From the NCBI GenBank assembly GCA_050084515.1, contig CM114271.1, positions 16,120,001 to 16,184,000 of the forward strand: a stretch of DNA of 64,000 nt. Reading direction: 5' to 3'. Of the stretch, positions 1 to 11,333 are shown piece after piece. This DNA comes from Blasia pusilla (lineage: Eukaryota; Marchantiophyta; Marchantiopsida; Blasiales). Under the pieces are notes generated by a model. The model had not been told where the DNA came from. It worked only from the letters and a program-made list of their open reading frames with translations, and made no database searches. How positions within the stretch are numbered: the first letter of the stretch is position 1; each line of letters opens with the position of its first letter. The position numbers and the translations under genes are program-made.

Positions 1-1052
1 TTCTGCACGGTGGACCTTGGAGCAGGCACTAGTGGCAGCAAAAGAAGGTTTTTTGATCCTAAATTCTGTTGGATCATTCTCATTGATCAATTACAATTTT
101 ACCCTAGAATGAATGCACAATGTAGGGTGTTCTGAACTTGAAGCAACCCACACTTTCAACTAAGTCTTCTGTTACTGTGTCAAGACTATCCATGCACAGC
201 GAATATTGAGTTGTGTGGTTGGTGGGCAGCTTTAGTCGATGGATGGGCACTGTCAAAAGACACTTTAGAAGAAAGGATTGACTTTTTACTATGCTCTAGT
301 AACTATGTGTGTGGCTAATTTGAGATCAACGTTGGTGTATTCGATAAAAAATGTTAACTTGATTTGTTTAAAGTCACAAAGCCTAACTTGTTAAGCTAGA
401 GAAGTTGGCTTTCAGGGTATTAGTTTCTCAAGCCAGTTTATGAAGTGTGTTCTAAACGTTTATGTCAGTCAGTACACCATTTGGCAAGTGCTTGAATCAG
501 TGTTGGTTGTGAGCAGAGGGGTTGAGGACGGAGGGCACCCCCCATGCATGCTTAGAGGAGAACAATACATAGGACCTTGCAGCTGACATCAAGAAAGTTC
601 TGGAGCATCTAGGCATTGAAAAATGGCAGATCAGAAGAGTACTCTCATATGTACAGCTTGTCTTTTGATATTGTGGATAGACATAGCAACTCCAACTTCA
701 TCTTAGCGAGCTGAGGTGAAGTTGTTATGGTCTTTTTTTGTGCGGCAACTTCTTATGTGCTCAATTCACTCCCTGACTCATAATATTTGTGTAGGTGTTT
801 GGAGGCTCTTGAGGTAGCACCTTGGCTTTGGCATACGCTCAGTGGTATCCTAACTAACTGACTATATTCTACAACCAAACCTAGCTTGCTTCGCGAGGAT
901 GTATGGTTTCTTGGAGCTGGTGCTATTCATCAAATAAATCTTCCAACTTGATACCCTTTGGAGAAGTTACCTATGTTCTTGAGCGAATCTGTGGATTGTT
1001 TCATGGACTCTGCAAATCTGCAATGTGAGGAGCTCTTTATACTTTTTGATGG
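1..1052. other. No recognisable gene
   Basis: Only short, stop-interrupted frames are visible on both strands, and I see no repeat shared with the rest of the window. The base composition resembles the neighbouring coding-like debris rather than the AT-rich tracts further right. Confidence 0.5.
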
Positions 1053-1445
1053 CTAGTCTATGTCTGACTGATTTGGCTCCAGGGATGTAGTAGATAGAGC
1101 AGGCTTAAAAGTCACTCCATTGCAGCACAGCATGAAGTGCATGTTTGCTCTATCCCTGTGAGTTAGCCGCACTTTGTGATAGGGATGATGTAAATTTTTT
1201 GGGGTTCCTTTTGTAGGTATGAGGAATCGTCCTTTGTGGTGTCTTTCTTTTGAGGAAGAAAGAGATTGACTGGTTTTACCAGTGTGGTGCGTCATTGATT
1301 TTCGTACACGGCGAGTCTCATCTACTTCTGGCTTTGTTCTTAATAAATTAATGGTTTTTTTCCTGAACTTTGGAGTACTCCTTTGCACAGAAGTGGTACA
1401 GTCAATCGGATTGAATGAAGTACAATCAATGATCCTACCATCCAT
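1053..1445 (-). CDS. Unrecognised 130-codon open frame
   Basis: An ATG-started frame of 130 codons runs on the minus strand; the frame stays open for about 18 more codons upstream of that ATG. The product would be basic and rich in Ser, Thr and Lys, with a Cys/Gly-rich patch upstream of the ATG (CGFGYCSGPFGFG). I do not recognise a domain, signal peptide or membrane segment. It lies on the same strand as the coding-like fragment at 2690-3313, so both could be exons or exon remnants of one minus-strand gene, but no splice junction can be proved. A shorter plus-strand frame (1282-1548) overlaps it and is equally unsupported. It may be chance. Confidence 0.2.
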   Translation of the reverse strand: MDGRIIDCTSFNPIDCTTSVQRSTPKFRKKTINLLRTKPEVDETRRVRKSMTHHTGKTSQSLSSSKERHHKGRFLIPTKGTPKNLHHPYHKVRLTHRDRANMHFMLCCNGVTFKPALSTTSLEPNQSDID

Positions 1446-1499
1446 GGAGGAACCAAATCCAAAAGGACCAGAGCAATATCCAAACCCACAAAGAGACAA

Positions 1500-2417
1500 C
1501 TTCAGAGTTTCTAAAACCTGTCGCCATACAAAAGACCTGGTGATTTAGTATTTTCATCTTTTTGAATTATTCAAGAGGATTTGGCTGCTAGAGCTGTGCA
1601 CACTGGTTGATTCTTTGCTGCATGGCACCTGATTGAGCATACTTGTTCTTAGGTAAAGGGGGTGCAGCTCGGGAACCTTATCCAGATCATAGACCTGAAG
1701 AAGAATGCCATGACTTCTTGTCTGCATATAGTCGGCGGCTAAGAAGCAGTGATCTTGCTGCCAGGTCAATCATTTTGTGAACCTTTCTATGCATGGTAGC
1801 AGTATATTGCTGCAGTGCTGGTTACCAGGTTCTTTAACTTTGTTGTTTGGAATTGATAAAATGCAGATTTTTCTGCGGTTACAGCCAGAAGTTGTGACTC
1901 TTTACAAGTCTTAAGTTGTTGAGCTAAACTTCATGATTGCTACTCTTGGGTGTATTGACCCTTAGGGTTTCTTGGTTAGCAGCAGCAAAGGACTGGACAG
2001 ATTAGGAGTTGGCAACTTTGTACCTTGTACCAAATAAGGAGTCCTTAAGGCGGGCTGAAAATGGTAAGTTCGCACTGGTAATCACCTCTGGATTAAGTCA
2101 GTTCAATTTAATGGCATTTCTTTATTCAGATGAATATATAAGTCTTCTGCCTCACTGCATAGTTGTCTCCCAGTATGTAAGACAATCTAGAAGCATTGCT
2201 CTTAATCTCACTAAATTGAAGCTCACTCCATTTTGTGAGTAGATTGGGAATGTTTCTCTTTAAACCTTTCCTTGGGCTTCTTCCAAGACAGTCCGATCTG
2301 TGGGTATTCTAGTTTGGATGAAGAGATACACTTATACTTGAAGGATAATGATTCTAAGTGCACTTCTTTATGGGGGTTAAAGACATGTAGAGTTGAGTTA
2401 GAGTGTAATTAGGGGCC
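1500..2417. other. No recognisable gene
   Basis: There are only short open frames, the longest being 77 codons on the plus strand at 2009-2242 with no recognisable motif. Nothing structured was seen. Confidence 0.4.
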
Positions 2418-2736
2418 CATGTCAGGGTCGCCCCTCTGAGTGAAATAGCTTGCTCCAGTGTTGATACCTCTCTGGGTGGGTTGAAAAAAGAACAGAGAAT
2501 GTAACCTCACACCAGTCACTCTGCTACCCATCCACTGAAACTTGCTTCAGCCCTGCTAATGTATAATATTTGCAGAGATTGCACATTCTTCCACAAGCCT
2601 CCAGCCACACATATATCAAATCCATGAGGCTCAATGTGTGGTAGGGAGTCGCCTTCTGTGAACCAAAGCCAGTGAAACATGAGAAAATTCTACTGTGATA
2701 TAGGAAATCCACTAAGCTTCAAAATTGAAGGCGCTG
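2418..2736. repeat. Direct duplication, copy 1
   Basis: This block of about 320 bp recurs at 3213-3556 in the same orientation. Shared stretches include GAGTGAAATAGCTTG, CCATGAGGCTCAATGTGTGG, CTTCTGTGAACCAAAGCCA and AGCTTCAAAATTGAAGGC. The copies differ by substitutions and small indels, including about 25 extra bases in copy 2. It is therefore an old local duplication rather than an assembly artefact. Confidence 0.85.
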
Positions 2737-3313
2737 GTTCCAACTGAACTTTGCTTTGAGACATCTCCCGGCAGTTATAACTTCCAGGAGCCTCAGTATC
2801 CTTAATGCTTAACCTTGCATTTTTCTGATACAATCCTGGGAGAGTTGTATTCCCGTCCGCTGGACTTTTATTATCTCTGAGGTGTTCTATTGCAAAAAAA
2901 CTTGGACTGCTAACCAGGTTAAGACGACACATGGTAGGAACATCACTTGAAACTGGTGCTAATGTGAATCCCTGCCAACCACAACCTCCTTCTCTGCCAC
3001 AGCAAAAGTTTGATGGATGCTGTAAGTTGTTCAGAATTTCCTGCGTAACTCCTATCAGAAGTTGAGCAAGAGTGTGATTATTCTCATCAGTAGAAGAACT
3101 CCGTGCAGAACCTTCTACTTAAGGATTTTGCATAACAACTGCATCTTCATAATACATGCGAATTGTATTGTTGGACAAAATGTCTGAAATGCTTACGGTC
3201 AGAGCTTCCAACCATGTCAAGACTGCCCAACTGAGTGAAATAGCTTGTACCAGTGTTGATAGCTTTCGGCTGGGCTGAGAAAAAAGATAGAGTTGTAACC
3301 TCAGATCAATCAA
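2690..3313 (-). pseudogene. Coding-like fragment, unknown product
   Basis: On the minus strand a single frame stays open from 3313 to a TAA at 3119-3121 and then continues in the same frame to a TAG at 2690-2692. That is about 206 codons with one internal stop, which could be a Gln codon (CAA) changed by one transition. The 142-residue second part is polar and has a Cys cluster (FCCGREGGCGW), and it reads like protein sequence rather than random triplets. I do not recognise the family. The fragment is embedded between the two arms of the direct duplication and overlaps both. It may be an exon remnant of a minus-strand gene. Confidence 0.3.
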
Positions 3314-3556
3314 TCTATTATCTCATCCACTGAGACTCACAGCAGCCCTGCTAATCTATTCCATTTGGATAGATTGCACATTCTCCCAAGAGCCTCCAGC
3401 TACACACATAACATCCATGAGGCTCAATGTGTGGTAGTTCATACCGTTTTGAGGTGTGGTAGTTGAGTCGGCTTCTGTGAACCAAAGCCACTAAAACATA
3501 AGAGAATTCTGCTGTCGTATAGGAAAACTAGTCAGCTTCAAAATTGAAGGCACTGC
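3213..3556. repeat. Direct duplication, copy 2
   Basis: This is the second copy of the block at 2418-2736. Its right edge lies directly against the first recognisable codon of the HSP70 pseudogene, so the duplication boundary and the HSP70 truncation point coincide within a few bases. Confidence 0.85.
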
Positions 3557-3557
3557 G

Positions 3558-4413
3558 AAGATTGTCTGGAGGATGCACATATCACCGCAAAGGAGGTTGA
3601 GGAAGTGTTGTTGGTGGGAGGAATGACCCGTATGCCAAAGGTGCAACAGGTTGTAGCCACCGTCTTTGGGAAGGGTCCAACTAAGGGAGTGTACCCAGAT
3701 GAGGTGGTTGCAATAGGTGCTGCCATTCAGGGTGGTGTGCTGAGAGGTGATGTGAAGGGCATCCTCCCGCTGGATGTTACTCCTTTGTCACTGGGTATTG
3801 AAACTCTGGGTGGAGTTTTCACAAGACTTATCAATGGGAACACCACCATTTCCACAAAGAAAGTCAAGTATTCTCAACCGCAGCAGATGCCCAAACACAG
3901 GTTGGAGTCAAAGTTCTACAAGGAGAGCGTGAACTGGCCAATGACAATAAGATGTTGGGTCAGTTCGACCTTGTTGGTATTCCACCTGCTCCCCGAGGGG
4001 TGCCACAAATTGAGGTTAGCTTGACTGGGCAGAGACATTGACGCCAATGGAATTGTGAATGTCTCTGCCCGAGACAAGGCAACAGACAAAGAGCAAGCCA
4101 TCACTATCCAGTCATGAGGAGGTCTATCTGAAGCAGAAATCCAGAAGATGGTTAAGGATGCTGAAAGTTATGCCCCAAAGGTTCAAGAAAGGAAACAGCT
4201 GATTGATACCAGGAATGATGCAGAGACTTTCCTCTATTCAATAGAGAAAAGCTTGACCGAGTACAAAGACAAGTTACGTCAAGATATGGTGGATGCAGTC
4301 CAAACTGCAGTAGCTGACTTGAAGAAGGCAGTTGAGTCTGAAGACGTCAGTGAAATCCACAGAAGATCAATGCTGCAAAGACTGCATCTATGAAAATTGG
4401 TGAATCTCTTTTC
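3558..4413 (+). pseudogene. Mitochondrial-type HSP70 pseudogene, C-terminal half
   Basis: The conceptual product matches the end of the nucleotide-binding domain and the substrate-binding domain of plant mitochondrial HSP70, the matrix chaperone for protein import and folding. Visible landmarks are [51 protein letters not shown] and, in shifted frames, [35 protein letters not shown] and MVKDAESYAPKVQERK. The RGDVK plus GIETLGG signature fits the mitochondrial rather than the cytosolic or plastid type. Reading frames shift near 3866, 4020 and 4362, and a TGA lies in frame at 4115-4117. The N-terminal ATPase half is absent. No intron is visible across about 850 bp, so a retrocopy is possible but not proved. 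It is certainly non-functional as written. Confidence 0.88.
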
Positions 4414-4721
4414 TCTGCTCTGGTGTGCATCTGTTTATTTATCTGGATGTATATACTGTTGTTAGATGATTACCTTACAACAAAGCTTGAGGTTATACAT
4501 AGTTCAATTTCAAGAATGGACCAGTTCTCAAACTCCATCTAGTTTCCAAAAAATAGTTTGTTGTTGGACTTGTATATACAATTCCATGGTTTTCTTGCAT
4601 GAATATATCTCACCACTCAAAACTAAATCTGCTGCCATGAGCCAGATGATGTGTCTCTGTTCAGGCTTTGCATGCTTAGACCATTATATAGTGTGATGCA
4701 ATGATGTGTTGTAACGTATAG

Positions 4722-5042
4722 AAGGATGCTGTTCTAGAGGACTTTGATGGCAGCGATTACCGCACACCAGTTGCAGGCATCTCTGTTCTTGGTGGTAGAT
4801 GTTACAAACAACAATGCTGGCACAAAAACAATTTGCACGCATCAGACGTTGGTGGCCCAGCATGTTCTACTGATACTGTCCCAGCCTTCTTGTTTGATGC
4901 AGTCCTAAAGAACATTGAGGTTGTGCAAGGTCAGCTGGTCCATGCTGAGGAGCGTAACAACATTTTGAGAGAAGTAATGGAATATGAACGCAAAGATGAC
5001 GGCCATCCAGTGGACAAATCATACGTGTACATCAGCAGCTAA
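4722..5042 (+). CDS. Unrecognised 106-residue open frame, possible terminal exon
   Basis: The frame is uninterrupted from directly after TAG at 4719-4721 to TAA at 5040-5042. The upstream TATAG could serve as a splice acceptor, so this may be the last exon of a gene rather than a complete one; the first in-frame ATG is at 4833. The product is mixed-charge with four Cys in its first half and a likely helical stretch (LFDAVLKNIEVVQGQLVHAE) followed by an acidic/basic helix. The sequence looks protein-like throughout, but I do not recognise the family. It follows the HSP70 pseudogene by about 310 bp on the same strand; nothing ties the two together. Confidence 0.35.
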   Translation, partial: KDAVLEDFDGSDYRTPVAGISVLGGRCYKQQCWHKNNLHASDVGGPACSTDTVPAFLFDAVLKNIEVVQGQLVHAEERNNILREVMEYERKDDGHPVDKSYVYISS

Positions 5043-6412
5043 GAGAGATTTCTGCAGATCTACGTGTGCTTAGTCAACACTGTGTACATCAATATCCTGA
5101 TGACAGAGTGTCTAGAACTCGGGAAAAAAGTTGTATGACAATCGACTAATCCTTGGCTGACAACCAAGCGAGGGCAATCATTTGTGAATGCATTAATTTT
5201 ATGCCCCATGTATATCAGAATTCAGGTACATAAACAACTACAAGAGAAGAGAAGGGTTGTGATGGGGAGCAGTACTGTGGCCGACACCAAGTCTCTGCTT
5301 ACGTCCTTGTTCAAGTGTTGCAAAGTGGATGATGTTTGTGTTAGTTCCATGTGGCTCACACCCTAAATGAATTGGGCGGCACGTTTTTCTAAGTTCAAGG
5401 GATGGTCTATGTCAAGAGGGTTGGCTTTTTGACCTTGTAGAGTCGTATGACCTTATTCAAACTTGGTTGCTCAGATAGCTAGAAGACAAACCGAAGAGTA
5501 ATATACCAGGCTTCCTATCCTTGAGAAGTTCAAAGGTGTTCTGTTCACCTCCTTAAGGTCACAAGCTTATTCAAGATTTACAAGAAATGTGGGAATAACT
5601 TGGATCCTTCTTCACTTTGGTTGTGGAAGCACCTGATCTACTTAGTTGTTTGAAAAACTACAATGTATGCTCTCTAGCAAAAGGTCCCCCAACCGATTGG
5701 CAATTTGAGTATTGCAATTAGACCGGGGCATTGGTCGTTCGATTGAATGCATCCGAAATTGCAAGTTATGACGAGATCTTCAGAGTAGGGAATCCCATGT
5801 GATGTGCGTAACCATAGAAGCTTGCTTCACTCACACCATCCCACATGTTCAATCCACTCTTTTTGAATACACCTAATTGACCTCCTTAATTTCATAAAAA
5901 AATTATTGTAAAGAGCTGAACTTCAACAACTAGGAGTTCAATTTTGTTAGCTAACAACATTGCACACAAATACAATGGTAATCAGTGTAGCCTTGCTAAT
6001 TTTATCACACAACCAACTTCTGAAAAAATGCTTATACATGTTGCCTTCAAAGTCGTGTCCAATGATTCTAACAAAGGCCAACTAACTTTCAAATCATTGA
6101 CAAAACATTGTTCGTTTCTACTCACGACCAGCAGGCACATGACAAAACTTAGAGTCTAAGCTTCGGCAGCAAATAAGGAGTTCACAATATTGGTTGCATA
6201 CTAATATACACCAAGCATAATAATTCAACCCAATGGTAGAGGGCCGCATTCTTGTTAATAACTTTATTGAAAGCCAGTATGTCAATAAGGGTATCCACTC
6301 TAAAAAAATCTCCCTTATAATAAAAAACCCCATTGAACTTATTGCAGAAATCCATGAAAGAAATCCTTGTTCAATATATTTCATGCTTAGGCATTCACAT
6401 TAAATCCACCTT
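5043..6412. other. No recognisable gene
   Basis: AT-richness increases rightwards and frames are short on both strands. I could not match any segment to the transposon families elsewhere in the window. Confidence 0.4.
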
Positions 6413-7137
6413 TGTCGTACCAATAGACATCGTTGCCAACATACAACAGTTGTCATGCATACAAGTTTAAGATCCGTTTAACTATGAATCCTAACATATC
6501 TACACATGAATAATTGGACAATCCCAATATAAAGTTGATATGGAATGTCAAATCTGACGAAACCTGCAATCAGCTACGCTTCATGGAAACATCCACTCAA
6601 TGATACACACTACGGTAATAGTAGGAGAAAGTCTGAAATATACTCTCAATGTGTGTTATCTCCGATCAATCCTAGCCCATTCTCCAAAAGAGAGTCGAGG
6701 CTCAATACATGCAAGTTGCACTATATCACGGATCCTAACATGAGTTTGATCCAAAGGAAGTTGAGCTCTAAATGAGATTCATCCGAGGTATATCCCCCTT
6801 GGGCACCTCTATGGGTGACATGTATACACAAGTAACCTCCTCCTAGCAAATCACTAATGACCTGGAGTATACAAGGTACTAACTCTCTAACAACTACACA
6901 TGTGATACTCTCATGAGACCAACTTCCAACTAACCCTCGACCCTATAGGCCCAAGTGGCTCTCCACAAGGATGGGAGGGTCAACCTCTCCAAGGTTGTCA
7001 CTCCTCATAAAAGAAGGATTATCTACACTTGTAGGTCACCTCCTAGGAGTAGATCACATATAACCTCTCAAATAGGGAAGTACAAGAACCCTCTAAGGTC
7101 TCGATACTAACTCGCCCTACGTTTCATCTACCATGAC
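6413..7137 (-). mobile_element. Solo LTR, family LTR-B
   Basis: The segment is homologous to 60870-61475 and, inverted, to 60455-60850. Read on the minus strand it begins near TCATGGTAGATGAAACG and ends GCAACGATG...TACGACA, close to the terminus of LTR-A (GACAACGATGTATG...CGACA). Its left edge on the plus strand is TGTCGTAC, giving a TG...CA-like structure. No coding sequence or matching second LTR is adjacent, so it appears to be a solo LTR. Its right edge abuts the LTR-A copy at 7138 with no spacer. Confidence 0.65.
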
Positions 7138-7640
7138 GTCTTTTAGGATTGATCAGAGAGATCTACTAGAGCGCCTTCGCAAGTAGTGGAGGACAGGCTC
7201 AAGAGCTCGAGGATAACCTGCAGAGGCCTCGGGAAACCTGAGAGAGCAGGTTTCCCCTTCGTTTCATTTGGAGCCATATTGAGGAACTTACTATTTTAGA
7301 TAAGTACCATTTTGAGTATATGGTCAACTTTCTATTTTGGAAGTGACCCTTGATCTCCTACATTAGGTCAAGAGCCAAGGAGGTGACTTGGGAGCATAGG
7401 TTACCATGGAGAGAGCTTGGGAGAGGGGAGGGGTATACCTCAAGGAGAGAGAGTTTGAGAGTTCATTCTCTCTTTGTTGACACAAAGCGGCAGAGCTATG
7501 GTCCCTTGCCTTGTGAGTGCAACCCAAGGCTCTCATTAGGAGAGTGGCTTTGGTTTGACATTGAGAGAGACATGTGAGAGTGCACACATGTGAGAGCTAT
7601 GGTATTGTGAGAGAGATTTCACCTTATTTTACAAAGAGAT
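7138..7640 (+). repeat. LTR-A, 5' copy
   Basis: Starts ACGTCTTTTAGGATTGATC and matches 18034-18555 over its length (for example GGTGACTTGGGAGCATAGGT, GAGAGACATGTGAGAGTG). Further copies lie at 14135-14858 (inverted) and 61900-62791. After TTCACCTTATTTTA it continues into leader sequence, whereas the 3' copy continues into a 120-bp tail ending CGACA. The right boundary is therefore uncertain. Confidence 0.75.
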
Positions 7641-8919
7641 AATGAGAGGGTGAGAGAGCTTTATGGGGGAGCTCGCTGGTTGCATGATGTTTGGTGCAGG
7701 TTGGGGATAGTGTTCCTTGCTTCATGACTCATGGGAGTGCTCACGGGAGCAATAGCTGCGTTGTTTTGACGTTTGTGTGCCGATTTTTTGTGTGTGAGTG
7801 GCGCGGGATAGCGCTGCCCAATTTCTCATAGGGATTGATTATGGGGGCGGAATGCCCCATGCCATTGCTCTCCGTAGCACCATGTAGCTTGCTGATTTGT
7901 ATTTTCACAAGTTTTACATTTTTGTTGGGAGAAATCAGCGCGGAACTGTTTCCAAAATTTCTGTAGGAGAAGAGACGTTGGGATTTACAACAGTCCCTGT
8001 CAAATTTTATTGGAAGGTCTGCAAAATATTTTGACGATGTCATAGATCATGAAGTTGTGCACGATGTGCAATAGATGGTGCACAATTTGGAGCTGCGAGA
8101 AAAAAGTTATGGTCGATTTTGCAAAATTTCCATTGTTAGGCAATTTTTAGGGTAAGAATTGTTCAAACCCTAAACCAGCTTCCGCGCCGCCGCCTTCAAC
8201 GGTTCACCATCAACGGTAAAACCTTAGCGTTGATAGCCCACCGTCATCGGCAACGGTCCATCGTCGCCCTCCGCCGTCGACCGTCAACCACACTTCAAAG
8301 CCGCGTTCGGCCGTTGGTTGCCATTGCCACCATTACGGAGTGGACGGTCTTCCGCGACAACCGTTGATTCTCTCACTTGCGCTGCCACCACGTACTTTGT
8401 TGTGGCCGGCACCGTCATTGTAGTTTCGTCATCAACCAATGATGGCAGGTGACCTCGGGTTATGGTGTTTGAGTTTTAATTTCATTCCGCTATGTTGTGA
8501 TTGGTAGCCGCTCGACGACGATCGAGTACGACTTGTTGATTGGAGGATTTTCCTTCACGATTGAGTTGGGGTCAAGATTTGCAGTTGCCGAGGAGCGACA
8601 GTGACATTATTGTCAGGTTACCCATTCTGGTCTCTTACCCTACACGTGTGAGGGATTTCCAGGTATTGGGAAGTTATTTGGGATATTGGGTTTCGTGCAG
8701 ATGTTGAGAGCATCGATGATGTATGGGTTTAGGGGACATAGACCTGTATAGGATATCCAGAGTTGAGGATGGTTTTTCGATGAGAGGATAGATCAGTTGA
8801 TTTGCCAGACCACGCCGCTTGTTACCGCATAGCACACATCTCAATAAGAGAGTATAGATTGAGTGCCGCATGTTTAGTTTGAGTGATTGAGGGATTACTC
8901 GCAAGATTGAGAGTAATCG
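7641..8919 (+). other. Retrotransposon 5' leader, non-coding
   Basis: No sustained frame is present. A CG-rich segment near 8170-8300 repeats short variants of CAACGGT. The part from about 8820 (GTGCCGCATGTTTAGTTTGA) recurs at about 62460-62580 inside the LTR-A derivative, which identifies it as internal leader of the same family. Confidence 0.5.
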
Positions 8920-10330
8920 TATGAGAGGGGCACGAGGGTCATCACCTTTGGAGATTTTGAGAGGCAAGGTAGTGGACCTGAGAGTAGCTCTGGAGGATTT
9001 ACCCGGAGTGGTGCGAGTTTTTGAGGGTCTCTATGTGAGAGACCACCTCGATCTCCTTCTGTGTCGTCTTCAGACAAGGGGAAGCATGTAGAGGAGAGTG
9101 TTGGTGATCCACCGTACACATTGAGTGGTCCTACCAGTTGGGCGTACAAGATGGACGACCCCGGTAGAGGACTGCGTAGGTTTTCGGGTGGTGTAGGCAC
9201 TATAGAGCTACACGACTTCATTGTGGAGTGAAGGAGTTGGTGTGACTCACAACGGGCTAGGTGTGGCTCACAACGGGCTAGGAACTCTAGAGAGTTAAAC
9301 CCGTTTACAGCATGGAATGGTATGTTCCAGCATTTAGAGGGGGCGTCGATGGACGATTACCATGAGTTCTTCCACAGATATGCCCAAGAGATTGAGGCAT
9401 GGCGACTCTACCATGACCCACACTATGTGTCATGGACGGAGCGGTTCCCAGATGAGGAGGAGGAGTCAGGAGAGGCTACTTCCTCTTCCAATAGTGATGG
9501 TTTAGGAGGGGTCACTCACACTTGAGCAGTTGCACCATCTAATTGGGTTCGTCCCAAGTTCAACCCCTTGGTTGAGTTCTTCGCTGAGTTGAGGGCGAGC
9601 TACCAGGGGGTACGGACGGAGAAGTTGCGGTAAGAGAGGTGCTCGGGTGAGAGTCTGTGTGAGGCTTATACTCGCTTGTGTCGGTTGATCAACGTCACTC
9701 AGGGGGTGACAGAGGCCCAGGCTATCCAGACATGGTACGCAATGCTGGATCGGACCCTGCGGAGATGGGTGCGGGAGGAGATGCTTCTTATGAACACCTC
9801 CCCTATGTTGAGAGATGTTTTTAGGACCGCCGAGAACACTGAGCCCAACATGGCGGAGGAGAGCATAGCCACCACGGGTTTTGGGCGAGAGCAATCACGA
9901 TTGCCTGCACAACCAATGCAGCAACGTAGACTCCGAGATAGGTCGACTGTGGCACCACAAGGTCAGGGAGGATACCAAGAGGCCGAGCCACAGAGACCTG
10001 CGCCTTCATATGCGGCTCAGCAGCAGTTGCCTACGATTACTTGTTGGTAATGTGATGGAGCCCATCATCAGCGTGATTGCACTCGTTAGGGTCATGGACG
10101 TGTGCTTCAGCATAGAGGAGGTAGAGTCCCACCACCTAGATGTGTTGAGGGAGATGTCGGGCATGAGGCTGGGATGGTTGCTCAGATACAACAGCTATAG
10201 AAGCAGATTGCCGCTATGGCATTGAGGTTATCCGATGCCGGATCCATGGCATCGACATCATAGTGAGCAGCCAGAGATATAGAGGATCCTGGTTGGATGT
10301 GCGGGGTTGCCTAGATCGAGGCCGCTGCAG
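8920..10330 (+). pseudogene. gag: gag-like region
   Basis: Several broken frames add up to a gag-like protein. An N-terminal part at about 8921-9090 contains LRVALEDLPGVVRVFEGLYV. A middle part (9322-9525) contains DDYHEFFHRYAQEIEAW. A third part (9676-10050) contains SLCEAYTRLCRLINVTQGV and SPMLRDVF. The region ends in a nucleocapsid-like zinc knuckle at about 10045-10085, with C-x2-C-x3-H-x4-C spacing (TCW*CDGAHHQRDC) and a stop inside it. Structural proteins of this kind package the element RNA. Frameshifts and stops separate all three parts, and the next frame is the protease. Confidence 0.6.
9240..9281. repeat. 21-bp tandem duplication
   Basis: Two adjacent units differ by a single base (GTGTGACTCACAACGGGCTA and GTGTGGCTCACAACGGGCTA, each followed by G). 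The duplication lies in the gag region of the retrotransposon. Confidence 0.9.
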
Positions 10331-10332
10331 TT

Positions 10333-11330
10333 TTGACACATGGAGCAGTTGTAGAGTTGGATCCACATCATGGGGAAGCCAGGAGAAAGACGAGGCTTCC
10401 TCAGTCTTTCACGTTGTCCGAGGCGATGAGGATCCCATTGATGGGCCCTTATCAAAGTTCCCGGAGAGTTGTTGATGTTATTGGTGTGGAGGCACGCAGG
10501 GCGATGGGAGAAACGAGTGCGATGACTCTTATTGTTGATGCTCATGAGGAGTATGTATCGAGTACTATGTTGGGGGCGGCCACGATGGTGTATCGTGCTC
10601 CGCTATTTTTTGCTTCCGATGTTATGACATTGGGAGGTACGCCCGCCAAGGTGTTTCGACTGGCTGCTACTCTATGTGAGCGTGGAGTTGGAGTTCCTGC
10701 ATCACGTTCAGAGGTGATTGTAGAGGAGGTGATGGACCTTCCCTTGAAGCAGATGCTCGGGCCGTCCATGTCAAATTCATGGCAAGTTGTGGCTGCTATG
10801 ATGGCGGAGATGCCGGCTAGACCCACGATAGAGCGTGCCATGGCTTCTCCTGGTGTTGTGTTGCTGGATAATCATGGAGATGTCTTCCAGTTGGTGAGTC
10901 TTGGAGGTACAGCTTTTAGTCCGCAATGCCTCTTGTTGGATTCAGGAGCGCAACCCCTAATCTTGGGAAAAGCGTCATTCAGAGGATTGGGCTTGAAGAG
11001 AGCCAATATGGAGCGTTGTCCATTCCGGATACAGACATCCTTAGATGGAGCGAGTGCCACACAATATATCACCCGACATGAGGTCGTGGTGAGGATTCGC
11101 CCAGGACATCCTATAGATGAGTCTGTGGTGCGAGCCAAGGTGATAGTGATTGATGCAGAGTCCTACGACGTCTTTGTTGGTGGAGTAGTGTTATACCCAA
11201 TGGGGTTTTCTGTGGAATTATTGGGAGGAGTCATTGTCCTACAGACCAGGATGGCAGTCTGGTGATGGACGCCTTAGCTCATTACCCATTCTATTTACAT
11301 GTGCAGTGATCGAGCGACGGCCATGAGAGA
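10333..11330 (+). pseudogene. Retropepsin-like aspartic protease region of pol
   Basis: An uninterrupted frame of about 310 codons contains the active-site motif LLLDSGAQPLILGK (catalytic Asp codon 10939-10941, about residue 203), followed by a typical retropepsin second half (VRAKVIVIDAESYDVFVGG). The first 200 residues would be the gag-protease linker. Downstream of LYPMGF the original frame is lost by one shift; in the shifted frame the sequence YWEESLSYRPGWQSGDGR continues to the insertion point at 11333. The frame resumes after the inserted LTR at 12362. The protease would cleave the polyprotein. It is intact over the active site but is part of a dead element. Confidence 0.7.
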
Positions 11331-11333
11331 TGG

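Noticed and set aside
8160-8420. CAACGGT-rich leader as a regulatory array
   Set aside because: The short words are irregularly spaced and may reflect simple CG-rich composition.
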